DNA from: Actinomycetota bacterium
Lineage (GTDB): Bacteria; Actinomycetota; Acidimicrobiia; Acidimicrobiales; RAAP-2
Assembly: GCA_021324045.1 (NCBI GenBank)
Contig: JAJPJV010000015.1
Coordinates: forward strand, 1 to 64,000
Direction of reading: 5' to 3'
Length of the DNA: 64,000 nucleotides
Below the pieces are notes generated by a model. That model was given only the letters and a program-made list of their open reading frames with translations, did not search any database and was not told the DNA's origin. Of the stretch, positions 8,188-16,673 are shown piece by piece. Position numbers and translations under genes: made by a program. Numbering within the stretch: the stretch's first letter is position 1; each line of letters opens with the position of its first letter.

Positions 8188-9741
8188 TCATCTCGCTGCA
8201 CCGTGGCGATCCGCAGCGATGCTGCGTCCTTGCTCGGGGAGATCACCATCTTCGAGCCCTCCACTGTCGGCGTCGTCGCCGGCTCGCGCGTCGGCGATCG
8301 GGAGCTCGATCACGAAGCGAGCTCCGCCCCCAGGGGCCTCCTCGACCCGGACACGGCCGCGCAGGAGGCGCACGTGCTCGGCGACCAGCGCCAGACCCAG
8401 CCCGGTCCCGGCCCCCGCGCCGCGTCGCCCGGCGGCTTGGCCGCGGTAGAAGCGTTCGAAGATCCGTTCGCGTTCGGCCTCCGGAACCCCGGGGCCCTGG
8501 TCTTCCACGGCGATGAGCACGCTCTGGTGGCCGTTGCGGCTCGGACCGGGCTCGGCGGTGACGCGGCGGGCACCCCCGCCGTAGTGGGCGGCGTTCTCGA
8601 GCAGGTTGGCCATGACCCGCTCGAAGCGCCGCTTGTCGACCTCGAGGTGGACGTCGGCCAGCGCTGGTGCGATCTCGATACTGGGCGCCCGAGCGTCCGG
8701 CAGGCTCCGCAGGCTCGCCGCGACCGCCCGTCGCACCAGTTCACCGGCTTCGACTTCTTCGAGTGCCACTTCGGCGGACCCCGCGTCGGAGCTCGAGATC
8801 TCGAGGAGGTCGGCGACCATGCGCTCGAAACGGCGAAGGTCGCCGGCGAGGAGGTCCAGCGCCTGGCGTGCTCGCGGCGAGAGCTCGTCCCGGTGGGCCT
8901 CGAGGACCTCGAGGGAGGTGGACAGGGTGGTTAGTGGCGACCGGAGCTCGTGGCTCACGTCCGAGGTGAAGCGGACCTCCCGGTGGATCCGTTCTTGGAG
9001 CTGATCGACCATGCGGTTGAACGACGTGGTGATGCCGACGAGGTCGGGGTCCGTCGTCGACGGCAGTCGCGTGTCGAGGCGACCGCCGGCGATCGCGACG
9101 GCCGCTTCGGAGACCGGCGCCAGGGGGTGCAGGGATCGTCCGCTCGCCCAGCGACCCAGGATTGCCCCGAGGGCGGTGGCGAGCAAAGCCGCGAGGACGA
9201 GTGCCAGGCCGAGGATGTGCAGGGTGTGGTTGACGTCGCTGAGGTTGAAGAGCGCGAAGTAGCGAGCTCGCAGGTAGGCGACGGGCTTGCCGACCCGGAT
9301 CGCGAATCCGACGACGACATATGGCGACCCAGCGATCTCGACGTTCTGGGTGGCCGCCGGCGTGCCGCTCTTGATGAGCGCGTCCAGGGAGGCAGGGACG
9401 TCGGAAGAGACCGACAGCGGCGAGGAGTACACGCTGTGCTTGTAGAAGAGGACCGATCCGGACCCAGAGGTCCGCTGGAGGACTGCCGGCAGGTCCGGAC
9501 CCTGGATGCCAGACAGCAGGGCGTCCTCCACCGGGACCACGTTGGCAGCGGCTTGGCGAACCGACGCGTTGTAGGCATCGCTGGTCAAGAAGTGGTGCAC
9601 CGCGTAGTAGGACGTGGCCCCGACTGCCAGGGAGAGCAGCAGCGCCCCGAGCGCGAAGACCCCGGTGACCCGGGCCCGCAGGCCGAAGCCCCTCCAGATC
9701 GTGACCGGGTTGGCGGTCCAGCCGGAGCGGCCGCGAGCCAT
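8188..9741 (-). CDS. mtrB: Sensor histidine kinase, MtrB-like
   Basis: A 517-residue membrane sensor kinase. A first transmembrane helix (about residues 25-47, VFALGALLLSLAVGATSYY) and a second (about 180-205, LGLALVLAALLATALGAILG) flank an extracytoplasmic domain. Next come a HAMP linker, the H box SDVSHELRSPLT, the N box MANLLENAAHYG, and ATP-binding boxes DQGPGVPE and GTGLGLALV. MtrB in related bacteria controls cell-wall and division genes through MtrA. It lies 8 bases after the response regulator gene and 7 bases before the lipoprotein gene, which matches the mtrA-mtrB-lpqB order and supports the name. Confidence 0.88.
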   Translation of the reverse strand: MARGRSGWTANPVTIWRGFGLRARVTGVFALGALLLSLAVGATSYYAVHHFLTSDAYNASVRQAAANVVPVEDALLSGIQGPDLPAVLQRTSGSGSVLFYKHSVYSSPLSVSSDVPASLDALIKSGTPAATQNVEIAGSPYVVVGFAIRVGKPVAYLRARYFALFNLSDVNHTLHILGLALVLAALLATALGAILGRWASGRSLHPLAPVSEAAVAIAGGRLDTRLPSTTDPDLVGITTSFNRMVDQLQERIHREVRFTSDVSHELRSPLTTLSTSLEVLEAHRDELSPRARQALDLLAGDLRRFERMVADLLEISSSDAGSAEVALEEVEAGELVRRAVAASLRSLPDARAPSIEIAPALADVHLEVDKRRFERVMANLLENAAHYGGGARRVTAEPGPSRNGHQSVLIAVEDQGPGVPEAERERIFERFYRGQAAGRRGAGAGTGLGLALVAEHVRLLRGRVRVEEAPGGGARFVIELPIADARAGDDADSGGLEDGDLPEQGRSIAADRHGAAR

Positions 9742-9749
9742 GGGATTCC

Positions 9750-10433
9750 TCAGGGGACGAGCTTGTAGCCCATGCCCCGCACGGTCAGGATGTGGCGCGG
9801 CAGAGCCGGGTCAGGCTCGACCTTGGTGCGCAACCGGCGAATATGGACGTCGACGAGTCTGCCGTCGCCGAAGTAGTCGTACCCCCACACTCGGTCGAGC
9901 AGTTGCTCCCTGCTGAGCACCTTGTTGGGGTTGGCGCCGAGCTCGCACAGGAGCCGGAACTCCGTTCGCGTGCAGTGGATCTCATCTCCGCCACGGCGGC
10001 GCAGCACCCCCTGCTCGGGCAGAAGCTCGAGGTCGCCGAAGGTGATCATCGTCGGCGTCTCCTCGGCTGGCCGGGCCCGGCGCAGCAGGGCCCGGATTCG
10101 GGCTGCCAGTTCCTTGGCCACGAAGGGTTTCGTGACGTAGTCGTCGGCACCAGCCTCAAGCCCTGCAACGACGTCATGGGTATCGGTTCGCGCCGTCACC
10201 ATGATGATGGGCACAGCACTCTGCCGCCGGATCGCGCGGCAGCACTCGAACCCGTCCATGCCGGGGAGCATGAGATCGATCAGGACGACATCGGGGGTCT
10301 GCGCGGCGAAGCGGTCGAGCGCTTCTTCGCCACTGTCGGCTTCGTGGACCTCGTACCCTTCGTCCTCGAGGGCGAGGCGCATCGAGGAGCGAATTCGCTC
10401 GTCATCCTCGACCACAAGGATCCTGCTGCTCAT
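9750..10433 (-). CDS. mtrA: OmpR/PhoB-type response regulator, MtrA-like
   Basis: A 227-residue two-component regulator. The receiver domain (1-120) shows the acidic pair VVEDDE, phospho-acceptor VVLIDLMLPGMDG near Asp54, VTART and the switch lysine in DDYVTKPF. The C-terminal half is a winged-helix DNA-binding domain ending RTKVEPDPALPRHILTVRGMGYKL. The upstream frame stays open for more than a kilobase, but ATG followed by SSRILVVEDD is the natural start. It is first in the operon with mtrB and the lipoprotein gene, and divergent from xerC. Confidence 0.92.
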   Translation of the reverse strand: MSSRILVVEDDERIRSSMRLALEDEGYEVHEADSGEEALDRFAAQTPDVVLIDLMLPGMDGFECCRAIRRQSAVPIIMVTARTDTHDVVAGLEAGADDYVTKPFVAKELAARIRALLRRARPAEETPTMITFGDLELLPEQGVLRRRGGDEIHCTRTEFRLLCELGANPNKVLSREQLLDRVWGYDYFGDGRLVDVHIRRLRTKVEPDPALPRHILTVRGMGYKLVP

Positions 10434-10514
10434 CGTCTCGTTCGGCTCGCTTCCTCGCCCCCTTGACGAGCCCTCGTCGTGGTGGGCATCACCGAAGGGA
10501 TCATGCCATGGCAC

Positions 10515-10520
10515 TACGGT
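10515..10520 (+). promoter_or_regulatory. -10 box (TACGGT) for leaderless xerC
   Basis: TACGGT ends 6 bases before a GTG in the xerC frame. That GTG is therefore preferred to an ATG eight codons upstream. Confidence 0.45.
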
Positions 10521-10526
10521 GAGCTC

Positions 10527-11480
10527 GTGTCGGCTGGCCCGTCGGGCTGGGAACTGGATCGCTTCGGTGAATGGTTGCGCGGGAAATCGTCCGCGACGGC
10601 CAAAGCGTACCTGTCCGATGTCGCTGCCTTCGCGCATTGGGCTTCCCGGAGCGCGACGAACACGCCGGGGGACGTGAGCCGGATCCTGCTCCGCCGCTAC
10701 CTCGCGTACCTCGCGACGCGCCGGTATGCCCGGGCTACCATCGCCCGGAAGGCGGCCGCGCTGCGGACGTATTTCGCCTGGTGCCGGCGTCGCGGGATCG
10801 TGACCGAGGACCCGTCGCGCCTGCTCTCGGCACCGCGGGCGACAAGCCGTCTGCCAAGAGTGCTGTCCCGTCGAGAAATCGGGACCCTCCTGGATGGCCC
10901 CGAGGTGCCGGGGAGCTCGAGGCGTGCAACCCACGGGAACGCCGTATTGAACCGCACGGCAGGCATGCGCGGGCGGCGCAGCGAGGCGCTCGAGCTCCGG
11001 GATCGAGCAGTCCTCGAGTTGCTCTACGCCGCTGGGCTTCGCGTCGGGGAGCTGTGCGGACTGGAGCGAGCCGGCGTCGACCTCCACGGCGCAACCGTCC
11101 GCGTGCTGGGAAAAGGGGACAAGGAGCGACGGATCCCCATTCACGAACGGGCAGTGGCGCTCCTCGGGCGATGGCTGTCCGAAGGCAGGCCCGTGCTCGA
11201 GACTGCTGCGAGCCCCCCCGGCGCGGTGTTCTTGAACCAGGTCGGCAGGCGACTCGGGCCGCGCGACGTGCGCCGCATCCTCGACCGACGTTCCCCGGTT
11301 CCCACGCATCCCCACGCGCTCCGTCACAGCTTTGCCACCCATCTCCTCGACGGAGGCGCCGACCTTCGAATTGTCCAGGAGCTGCTCGGCCATTCGAGCT
11401 TGCAGACGACGCAGGTGTACACCCATGTGAGCAAGGAACGCCTCCTGCGTGTCTACCGCGACAGCCATCCCCGAGCCTGA
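10527..11480 (+). CDS. xerC: Tyrosine recombinase XerC/XerD
   Basis: A 317-residue site-specific recombinase of the chromosome-dimer resolution type. The SAM-like N-terminal domain (about 1-95) is followed by the catalytic domain with Arg in [12 protein letters not shown], Lys in [31 protein letters not shown] and the nucleophile Tyr in QVYTHVS. The conserved position just upstream of rpsB, as in other actinobacteria, marks it as the housekeeping enzyme rather than an island integrase. An ATG at 10503 is an alternative start; the GTG is favoured by its -10 box. Confidence 0.9.
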   Translation: MSAGPSGWELDRFGEWLRGKSSATAKAYLSDVAAFAHWASRSATNTPGDVSRILLRRYLAYLATRRYARATIARKAAALRTYFAWCRRRGIVTEDPSRLLSAPRATSRLPRVLSRREIGTLLDGPEVPGSSRRATHGNAVLNRTAGMRGRRSEALELRDRAVLELLYAAGLRVGELCGLERAGVDLHGATVRVLGKGDKERRIPIHERAVALLGRWLSEGRPVLETAASPPGAVFLNQVGRRLGPRDVRRILDRRSPVPTHPHALRHSFATHLLDGGADLRIVQELLGHSSLQTTQVYTHVSKERLLRVYRDSHPRA

Positions 11481-11566
11481 GGCGGCCACCGACAATGCGA
11501 CCGATGACGCACGGACTCCCCGCTGGGTGGGGTGGCTCGACCAGGTCGGGCCGGGCGTCCTCCTGG

Positions 11567-11696
11567 TACGATCAGGCGGGCGCCGGTCCGGCGCTTCAGG
11601 AACAATGAAGGAAACGACGCACCCGAGCGCGGTCCACGGTCGCCTTCTGCCGAAGGTGTGGCGCTCGGGGAGGAACAACCGATTGGAGGAGACGCA
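11567..11696 (+). promoter_or_regulatory. Putative promoter and leader of rpsB-tsf
   Basis: TACGAT at 11567-11572 is a plausible -10 box with no start codon close behind, so this message should carry a leader of roughly 115 bases. A 15-base inverted repeat (GCGCCGG, one base, CCGGCGC; 11580-11594) lies at the predicted transcript start and could be an operator or a 5' hairpin. The leader ends in a strong GGAGGA ribosome-binding site 6 bases before the TTG. S2 often regulates its own synthesis, but no known S2-binding fold was confirmed here. Confidence 0.3.
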
Positions 11697-12689
11697 TTGG
11701 CGGTCGTGACGATGCGCCAGCTGCTGGAAGCCGGAGTGCACTTCGGCCACCAGACCCGGCGATGGAACCCCAAGATGCGGCGCTACATCCTCGAGGAGCG
11801 CAACGGCATCTACCTCATTGATCTGCGCAAGACGCTGGAAGGTATCGAAGCGGCGTACTCGTATGTACGCGATCTCGTCGCATCAGGGGGGACGTTGCTC
11901 TTCGTGGGGACGAAGAAGCAAACCCAAGGCCCGATTGCCGACTACGCGCAAGCCTGCGGGATGCCCTGGGTGAACCATCGCTGGCTCGGTGGGATGTTGA
12001 CCAATTTCGCAACGGTCTCCTCACGCGTTCGACGTCTGCAGGAGCTGCGAGCGATGCAGGCCGCCGGCGACTTCGATGGGATGCCCAAAAGAGAAGCCCT
12101 TCGGCACGTGCGCGAGCTCGAGAAGCTGGAGCGCAACCTCGGCGGCGTCAGCCGGTTGGAGCGCTTGCCGGATGCGATCTTTGTGATCGACACCAAGAAG
12201 GAGGCCATTGCGGTGACTGAAGCCAACAAGCTCGGCCTCCCGGTGATCGCGGTTGTCGACACGAACTGCGACCCTGATGTGATTACGTACGTGATCCCGG
12301 GGAACGACGACGCCATCAGGTCCGGAGCGCTGATGTGCCGAGTCATGGCGGACGCCGTCATGGAAGGCCGCTACATTGCCGACCATCGTCCCACCCCCAG
12401 CCCAGAGGCCACGGAGGCGGCGTCGCGGCCGCGGCGGCGAGCGCCAATGCCACCACCGGCGGACGGGGCTGGCGGCCCGGAGCCGGTGACGGTCCAGCCC
12501 GTCGCATCGGGGGTCGACGCCGCTCGCGCAGAATCGACATCGGCCTACTCAGGGGACCAAGCGCCGTCGTCGGCCGTCGACACGCCGATGCACGCGGTAC
12601 CGTCCCCACTGGACGAGGCGCCGGGGACCGAGGGCTCCGTGGGCGATGCGCAACGGCCGGAACAGGCCTCGGTGGTCTCGGAGGTGTGA
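11697..12689 (+). CDS. rpsB: 30S ribosomal protein S2 with C-terminal extension
   Basis: S2 is a 30S subunit protein needed for S1 and mRNA binding. Core motifs are clear: [17 protein letters not shown], the [15 protein letters not shown] block, WLGGMLTNF, and [10 protein letters not shown] before [10 protein letters not shown]. The protein has 330 residues. About 80 lie after the core (from about residue 225), are rich in Pro, Ala and Ser and look disordered; the usual bacterial length is 240-290. TTG is chosen because GGAGGA lies 6 bases upstream; a GTG three codons later is possible. tsf follows two bases after the stop. Confidence 0.95.
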   Translation: MAVVTMRQLLEAGVHFGHQTRRWNPKMRRYILEERNGIYLIDLRKTLEGIEAAYSYVRDLVASGGTLLFVGTKKQTQGPIADYAQACGMPWVNHRWLGGMLTNFATVSSRVRRLQELRAMQAAGDFDGMPKREALRHVRELEKLERNLGGVSRLERLPDAIFVIDTKKEAIAVTEANKLGLPVIAVVDTNCDPDVITYVIPGNDDAIRSGALMCRVMADAVMEGRYIADHRPTPSPEATEAASRPRRRAPMPPPADGAGGPEPVTVQPVASGVDAARAESTSAYSGDQAPSSAVDTPMHAVPSPLDEAPGTEGSVGDAQRPEQASVVSEV

Positions 12690-12691
12690 AG

Positions 12692-13486
12692 GTGTCTCCC
12701 GTCACTGCACAAGAGGTCCAGGCGCTGCGCCGTGCCACTGGCGTGGGCATGATGGACGCCAAGCGAGCGCTCGAAGCGAGTAGTGGAGATTTCGACAAGG
12801 CCGTTCAGTGGCTTCGCGAACAGGGGCTCGCACGGGCTGCAGCGCGTGCGGACCGAGTGGCGACCGAGGGCGCGGTCGCCGTCGTGCGCGAGGGGCCTGT
12901 GGCCGCGATCGTCGAGTTGCGTTCTGAGACGGACTTCGTGGCCAAGTCCGCGGAGTTCGTCAACCTCGCCGACGAGCTGGCGGCGCTGGTTGCCGCCAGG
13001 GGCGAAGCTGCGCTTGCCGAGCGCCAGGACGAGATCGACCGACTGGGCGCGATCTTCAAGGAGAACATCTCCGTCGGTCGGGTGGCCCGCCTCGAAGCTG
13101 GCGAGGGGGAAGTCATCGACACCTACCTTCACCAGCAGGCCGGTCGCGGGGTCAACGGGGTCATCGTCGTCCTCGCCGGTGGCGATCAGGCGCTCGCGCA
13201 CGAGGTAGCCCTCAACGTCGCGTTCTCTCGCCCGGCGTACCTGCGACGCGAGGATGTGCCTCCCGACGAGGTCGAAGCCGAGCGCCAGACGATCGAAGCG
13301 ATCAGCCGGAAGGAAGGAAAGCCCGAGGCAGCGCTCCCGAAGATCATCGAGGGGCGTTTGAACGGTTGGTTCAGGGAGCGGGTGTTGCTCGAGCAGCCCT
13401 ACATCCACGACGAGAAGCGCAGCGTCGCTCAGCTGCTTGGCGACGCCACCGTCACCCGCTTCGCGCAAGTCGTGATCGGTCCATGA
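12692..13486 (+). CDS. tsf: Elongation factor Ts
   Basis: EF-Ts recycles EF-Tu from GDP to GTP. The 264-residue protein has the UBA-like N-terminal signature EVQALRRATGVGMMDAKRALE, the core motif ELRSETDFVAKSAEF, and the dimer-domain sequence ENISVGRVARLE. The second half of the core is complete up to LLGDATVTRFAQ. GTG is used as start, two bases after the rpsB stop, with GGAGG inside the end of rpsB. Co-transcription with rpsB is typical. Confidence 0.95.
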   Translation: MSPVTAQEVQALRRATGVGMMDAKRALEASSGDFDKAVQWLREQGLARAAARADRVATEGAVAVVREGPVAAIVELRSETDFVAKSAEFVNLADELAALVAARGEAALAERQDEIDRLGAIFKENISVGRVARLEAGEGEVIDTYLHQQAGRGVNGVIVVLAGGDQALAHEVALNVAFSRPAYLRREDVPPDEVEAERQTIEAISRKEGKPEAALPKIIEGRLNGWFRERVLLEQPYIHDEKRSVAQLLGDATVTRFAQVVIGP

Positions 13487-13548
13487 TGGAGTTGGTTCAC
13501 TGACCGGCGGGATCGACGATCACTGCATCGCCCTTCGGGAGGCGACCG

Positions 13549-14277
13549 ATGGCTGAGCGCAGGCGCGCGAAGCGTGTCGTGCTCAAGATGTCCGGTGAGG
13601 CGCTGGCGTCGCCGGAATCCGGTGAACCCATCGACGCGGCGATCGTCGAGCGCATCGCACGCGAGATCGTCGATGCTCGGGCCGAGCTCGACCTCGAGCT
13701 GGCGGTCATGATCGGTGGCGGGAACATCTGGCGCGGGTCCACCGGTGCGGGTGCGGGGATGGATCGCGCCACGTCGGACACGATGGGCATGCTCGGGACG
13801 GTGATCAACGCGCTGGCACTGCAGGACGCGCTCGAGCGGCAGTGCCAACCGACGCGGGTTTTGACGGCGATCCACATGGCCGAGGTTGCAGAGCCCTACA
13901 TCCGTCGCCGGGCGATCCGGCACCTCGAGAAGGGTCGTGTGGTCCTGTTCGCGGCCGGGATGGGGAACCCCTACTTCACCACGGACACCTCAGCGGCGCT
14001 TCGTGCGGCAGAGATCGAGGCGGACCTGCTGTACAAGGGGACCCACGGGGGTGTGGACGGCGTGTACAGCGCGGATCCCCGGGTCGACCCCACTGCCACG
14101 AGGTTCGAGGAAATTTCCTTCATGGACGTCGTCTCGAAGGACCTGAGGGCGCTCGACTTGACCGCGATCACCTTTTGCAAGGACAACGGGCTCCCGATTC
14201 TCGTCTTCGATCTCACCCCCCCGGGGAACCTGCGCCGTGCGCTCAGCGGCGAGCGGATCGGTACGCTGGTCAGATGA
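13549..14277 (+). CDS. pyrH: UMP kinase (PyrH)
   Basis: PyrH phosphorylates UMP to UDP for RNA, DNA and sugar-nucleotide synthesis. The 242-residue amino-acid-kinase fold shows KMSGEAL at the N terminus, IGGGNIWRG near residue 55, DTMGMLGTVINALALQDAL, and GTGNPYFTTDT-like AGMGNPYFTTDTSAALRA. The ATG has a GGGAGG site 7 bases upstream. The stop overlaps the frr start by four bases (ATGA), so the two are translationally coupled. Confidence 0.96.
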   Translation: MAERRRAKRVVLKMSGEALASPESGEPIDAAIVERIAREIVDARAELDLELAVMIGGGNIWRGSTGAGAGMDRATSDTMGMLGTVINALALQDALERQCQPTRVLTAIHMAEVAEPYIRRRAIRHLEKGRVVLFAAGMGNPYFTTDTSAALRAAEIEADLLYKGTHGGVDGVYSADPRVDPTATRFEEISFMDVVSKDLRALDLTAITFCKDNGLPILVFDLTPPGNLRRALSGERIGTLVR

Positions 14278-14843
14278 CTGAGGAGCTCGGCAGCCTGGTG
14301 GTTGAGGACATCCGGGAGCGGATGACCAAAGCCGTCGAGCACGTCCGGTCCGAGTTCGCCACCGTCAGAACTGGGCGAGCGACGCCGGCACTCGTCGAAT
14401 CGTTACCGGTGGACTATTACGGCACTCCCACGCCCTTGCGCCAGCTTGCGGGCTTCAGCGTTCCCGATGCGATGCTCTTGGTCATCTCCCCTTACGACAA
14501 ATCGGCGCTCGGGGCGATCGAGAAGGCGATCCAGTCCTCTGACCTGGGCATCAATCCGTCGAACGACGGCACGGTGATTCGTCTGGCATTCCCTCAGCTG
14601 ACCGAGGAGCGCCGGAAGGAACTGGTGAGGATCGTGCGCCACAAGGCCGAGGAGGGCCGAATTGCGGTCCGGAACCTCCGGCGAACCGGCCGCCACGAGT
14701 TAGAGGCATTGCACAAGGACGGGTCGTTGACGGCTGACGAGGTTGACCGCTTCGAGAAGGAGCTCGACCGGATCACCCACCAGCAGGTGGCGGGCATCGA
14801 CGACCTGCTCGCCCACAAAGAGCACGAGCTCCTCGAGCTTTGA
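14274..14843 (+). CDS. frr: Ribosome recycling factor
   Basis: RRF splits post-termination ribosomes together with EF-G. The 189-residue protein carries the hallmark sequences RTGRATPALVESLPVDYYGTPTPL, LGINPSNDGTVIRL and PQLTEERRKELVRIV. It is of standard length and complete. It starts on the pyrH stop (ATGA) and is followed 10 bases later by cdsA, continuing the actinobacterial order. Confidence 0.96.
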   Translation: MTEELGSLVVEDIRERMTKAVEHVRSEFATVRTGRATPALVESLPVDYYGTPTPLRQLAGFSVPDAMLLVISPYDKSALGAIEKAIQSSDLGINPSNDGTVIRLAFPQLTEERRKELVRIVRHKAEEGRIAVRNLRRTGRHELEALHKDGSLTADEVDRFEKELDRITHQQVAGIDDLLAHKEHELLEL

Positions 14844-14853
14844 GGGGGGTGAG

Positions 14854-16605
14854 ATGACCGACAAGGACGATGCTCGCGAGGCGAGCGATGCGGAGGCGGG
14901 CCTGGAGCCGACGGGGTACCGAACGGGGCAGGTTCGCATCGTGGGTGCCGAGCTCGCCGGAGATGTGCCGATCCCCGACGAGGAGACGACCATCGTCGAG
15001 CCGGTGCTGCCGCATTGGACCGAGGCGGCGACGGGCGAGGTCCCTGCGGTGGTCGCTCGGGGCGGTGACGATCCGGCAAATGACGACCCATGGGCAGCCC
15101 TTCCGCCACCGACTTGGCGCGAAGAGGAATCCGACTGGGGTGCCCATGAGGCCGAGTTCGAACCCTCGATGCTCGGAGAGGGACAGGTCCGCCTCGGTTC
15201 GCTGGACGACTCGGGGCAGACCGATCGGCAGCCGTGGGCCTTCGATCTTCCGGGGACGGCCGGCTACGAGGACGCCGAGGACCCTCTGGGGGCCTTCGAT
15301 GACACCCAGGACGCTGGCGTCGGCAGCTCCGACCAGGCGATGGACGATGACGAACTCTTCACTGGGAGCTCCCCAGAATTCGCCTTCCCCGGGTCCGCCG
15401 GGTCCGAGAGCGCGGCCTCTGGGCTCGGCGAGTCGTCGCTGCTGGGGGAGGTCGATGACCACCGGGCGACGACCGAACCGGCACCGCTGAGCGAAGCGTA
15501 CGACGAAGCCGAATGGCACCGATCCCACGCATCCTCCGACGCGCTGGACACCTCCTCGAGGTGGCCCTTCGACGAGGAGGAAGGAGCACCTCGCCGCCGG
15601 TCGCAGCATCGCAGGGCGGGGCGTCGAGGCCGAGGGACCGACTCGGCGTTCGACGAGGATCGCTCCGTGTTCGCTCCGCGGACGCGCGCCGAGCAACGGC
15701 TTGCTCGCCTCGAGGGAGAACCGCGACGGCGCCGACCAGCTCCTCACCAGGCTCCCGGAGCTCAGACCGGGCTCGTGCGAGAGCCTCCGAGCCGCAATGT
15801 TGGTGCTGCGGTGATCACCGGTCTCGTCCTCGGGGTGCTCACCTTGATCACCTTCAAGATCGGCTCCGTGGCCGCCATGGTGCTCGTGACCATCGTCATC
15901 AGCCTCGCCTCCGCGGAGGCGTTCGCGGCATTTCGCCGCGCCGGTTCGCATCCGGTCACGCTTCTTGGAGTGGTCGCGACAGTCTCAGTGATGATCGGGA
16001 CCTATAACAAGGGTCAGGCAGCCCTCCCTCTCGTCGTCATCCTCCTCGTGGCGTTCAGCTTCTTGTGGTTCCTCGCGGGGGTGGAACGTGGCGATGCGGT
16101 GCGCGGGACGCTCACCACGGTGTTCGTGTTCTGCTGGATCGGCGCGTTCGGGTCTTATGCGGCACTCTTGCTCAACCCGGCGCTGTTCCCCAACCGCCAT
16201 GGGATCGCGTTCGTGCTCGGTGCCATCATTGCCGGCATCGCCTACGACGTCGGTGCACTGCTCATTGGCGCATGGCTGGGGAAGCACCCCATGGCGCCCT
16301 CTGTGAGCCCCAACAAGACGTGGGAGGGTTTCATCGGCGGCGCGCTGGCAGCGATCGTGCTCGCCGTCGCCGTCGTCCATCTCATCCACCCATGGACGGT
16401 CGGCAAGGCCGCGGCCCTGGGGCTGATCGTGGCGATCGTCTCGCCGGTCGGCGACCTTTGCGAATCACTGGTCAAGCGCCACCTGGGCTTGAAGGACATG
16501 GGCCGGCTCCTGCCCGGGCACGGCGGGGTGCTCGATCGCATCGACGGTCTGCTGTTCGTGCTCCCGGCGACCTACTATCTCGTGAAGGCCTTCCATCTGG
16601 GCTGA
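14854..16605 (+). CDS. cdsA: Phosphatidate cytidylyltransferase (CdsA) with a long acidic N-terminal extension
   Basis: CdsA makes CDP-diacylglycerol, the precursor of all phospholipids, in the membrane. The enzyme occupies only the C-terminal 270 residues of this 583-residue protein: several membrane helices from about residue 316, SPNKTWEGFIGG near 486 and the family signature PVGDLCESLVKR plus PGHGGVLDRIDG near 530-563. Residues 1-310 have no helices of that kind and are acidic and Gly/Ser/Asp-rich, turning basic (RRRSQHRRAGRRGR) before the membrane. Standard enzymes have 260-310 residues. The ATG has a strong GAGGGGGGTGAG site; any shorter start would have to lie inside the extension. Confidence 0.9.
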   Translation: MTDKDDAREASDAEAGLEPTGYRTGQVRIVGAELAGDVPIPDEETTIVEPVLPHWTEAATGEVPAVVARGGDDPANDDPWAALPPPTWREEESDWGAHEAEFEPSMLGEGQVRLGSLDDSGQTDRQPWAFDLPGTAGYEDAEDPLGAFDDTQDAGVGSSDQAMDDDELFTGSSPEFAFPGSAGSESAASGLGESSLLGEVDDHRATTEPAPLSEAYDEAEWHRSHASSDALDTSSRWPFDEEEGAPRRRSQHRRAGRRGRGTDSAFDEDRSVFAPRTRAEQRLARLEGEPRRRRPAPHQAPGAQTGLVREPPSRNVGAAVITGLVLGVLTLITFKIGSVAAMVLVTIVISLASAEAFAAFRRAGSHPVTLLGVVATVSVMIGTYNKGQAALPLVVILLVAFSFLWFLAGVERGDAVRGTLTTVFVFCWIGAFGSYAALLLNPALFPNRHGIAFVLGAIIAGIAYDVGALLIGAWLGKHPMAPSVSPNKTWEGFIGGALAAIVLAVAVVHLIHPWTVGKAAALGLIVAIVSPVGDLCESLVKRHLGLKDMGRLLPGHGGVLDRIDGLLFVLPATYYLVKAFHLG

Positions 16606-16673
16606 GCCCCGCCTGGCGAGGCCGCTGCCCGAGGAGCATGCATCAGTGCTGAGAAGCCTTCCGGAGAGACGAC

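Noticed and set aside
10527-11480. Tyrosine recombinase as the integrase of a genomic island
   Set aside because: It lies in the conserved xerC-rpsB position, and no attachment-site repeats, tRNA gene or phage genes are nearby.
10434-11750. Long minus-strand frame continuing upstream of mtrA
   Set aside because: It is antisense to xerC and the rpsB leader, and the response regulator begins naturally at its ATG. The upstream sequence shows no known domain.
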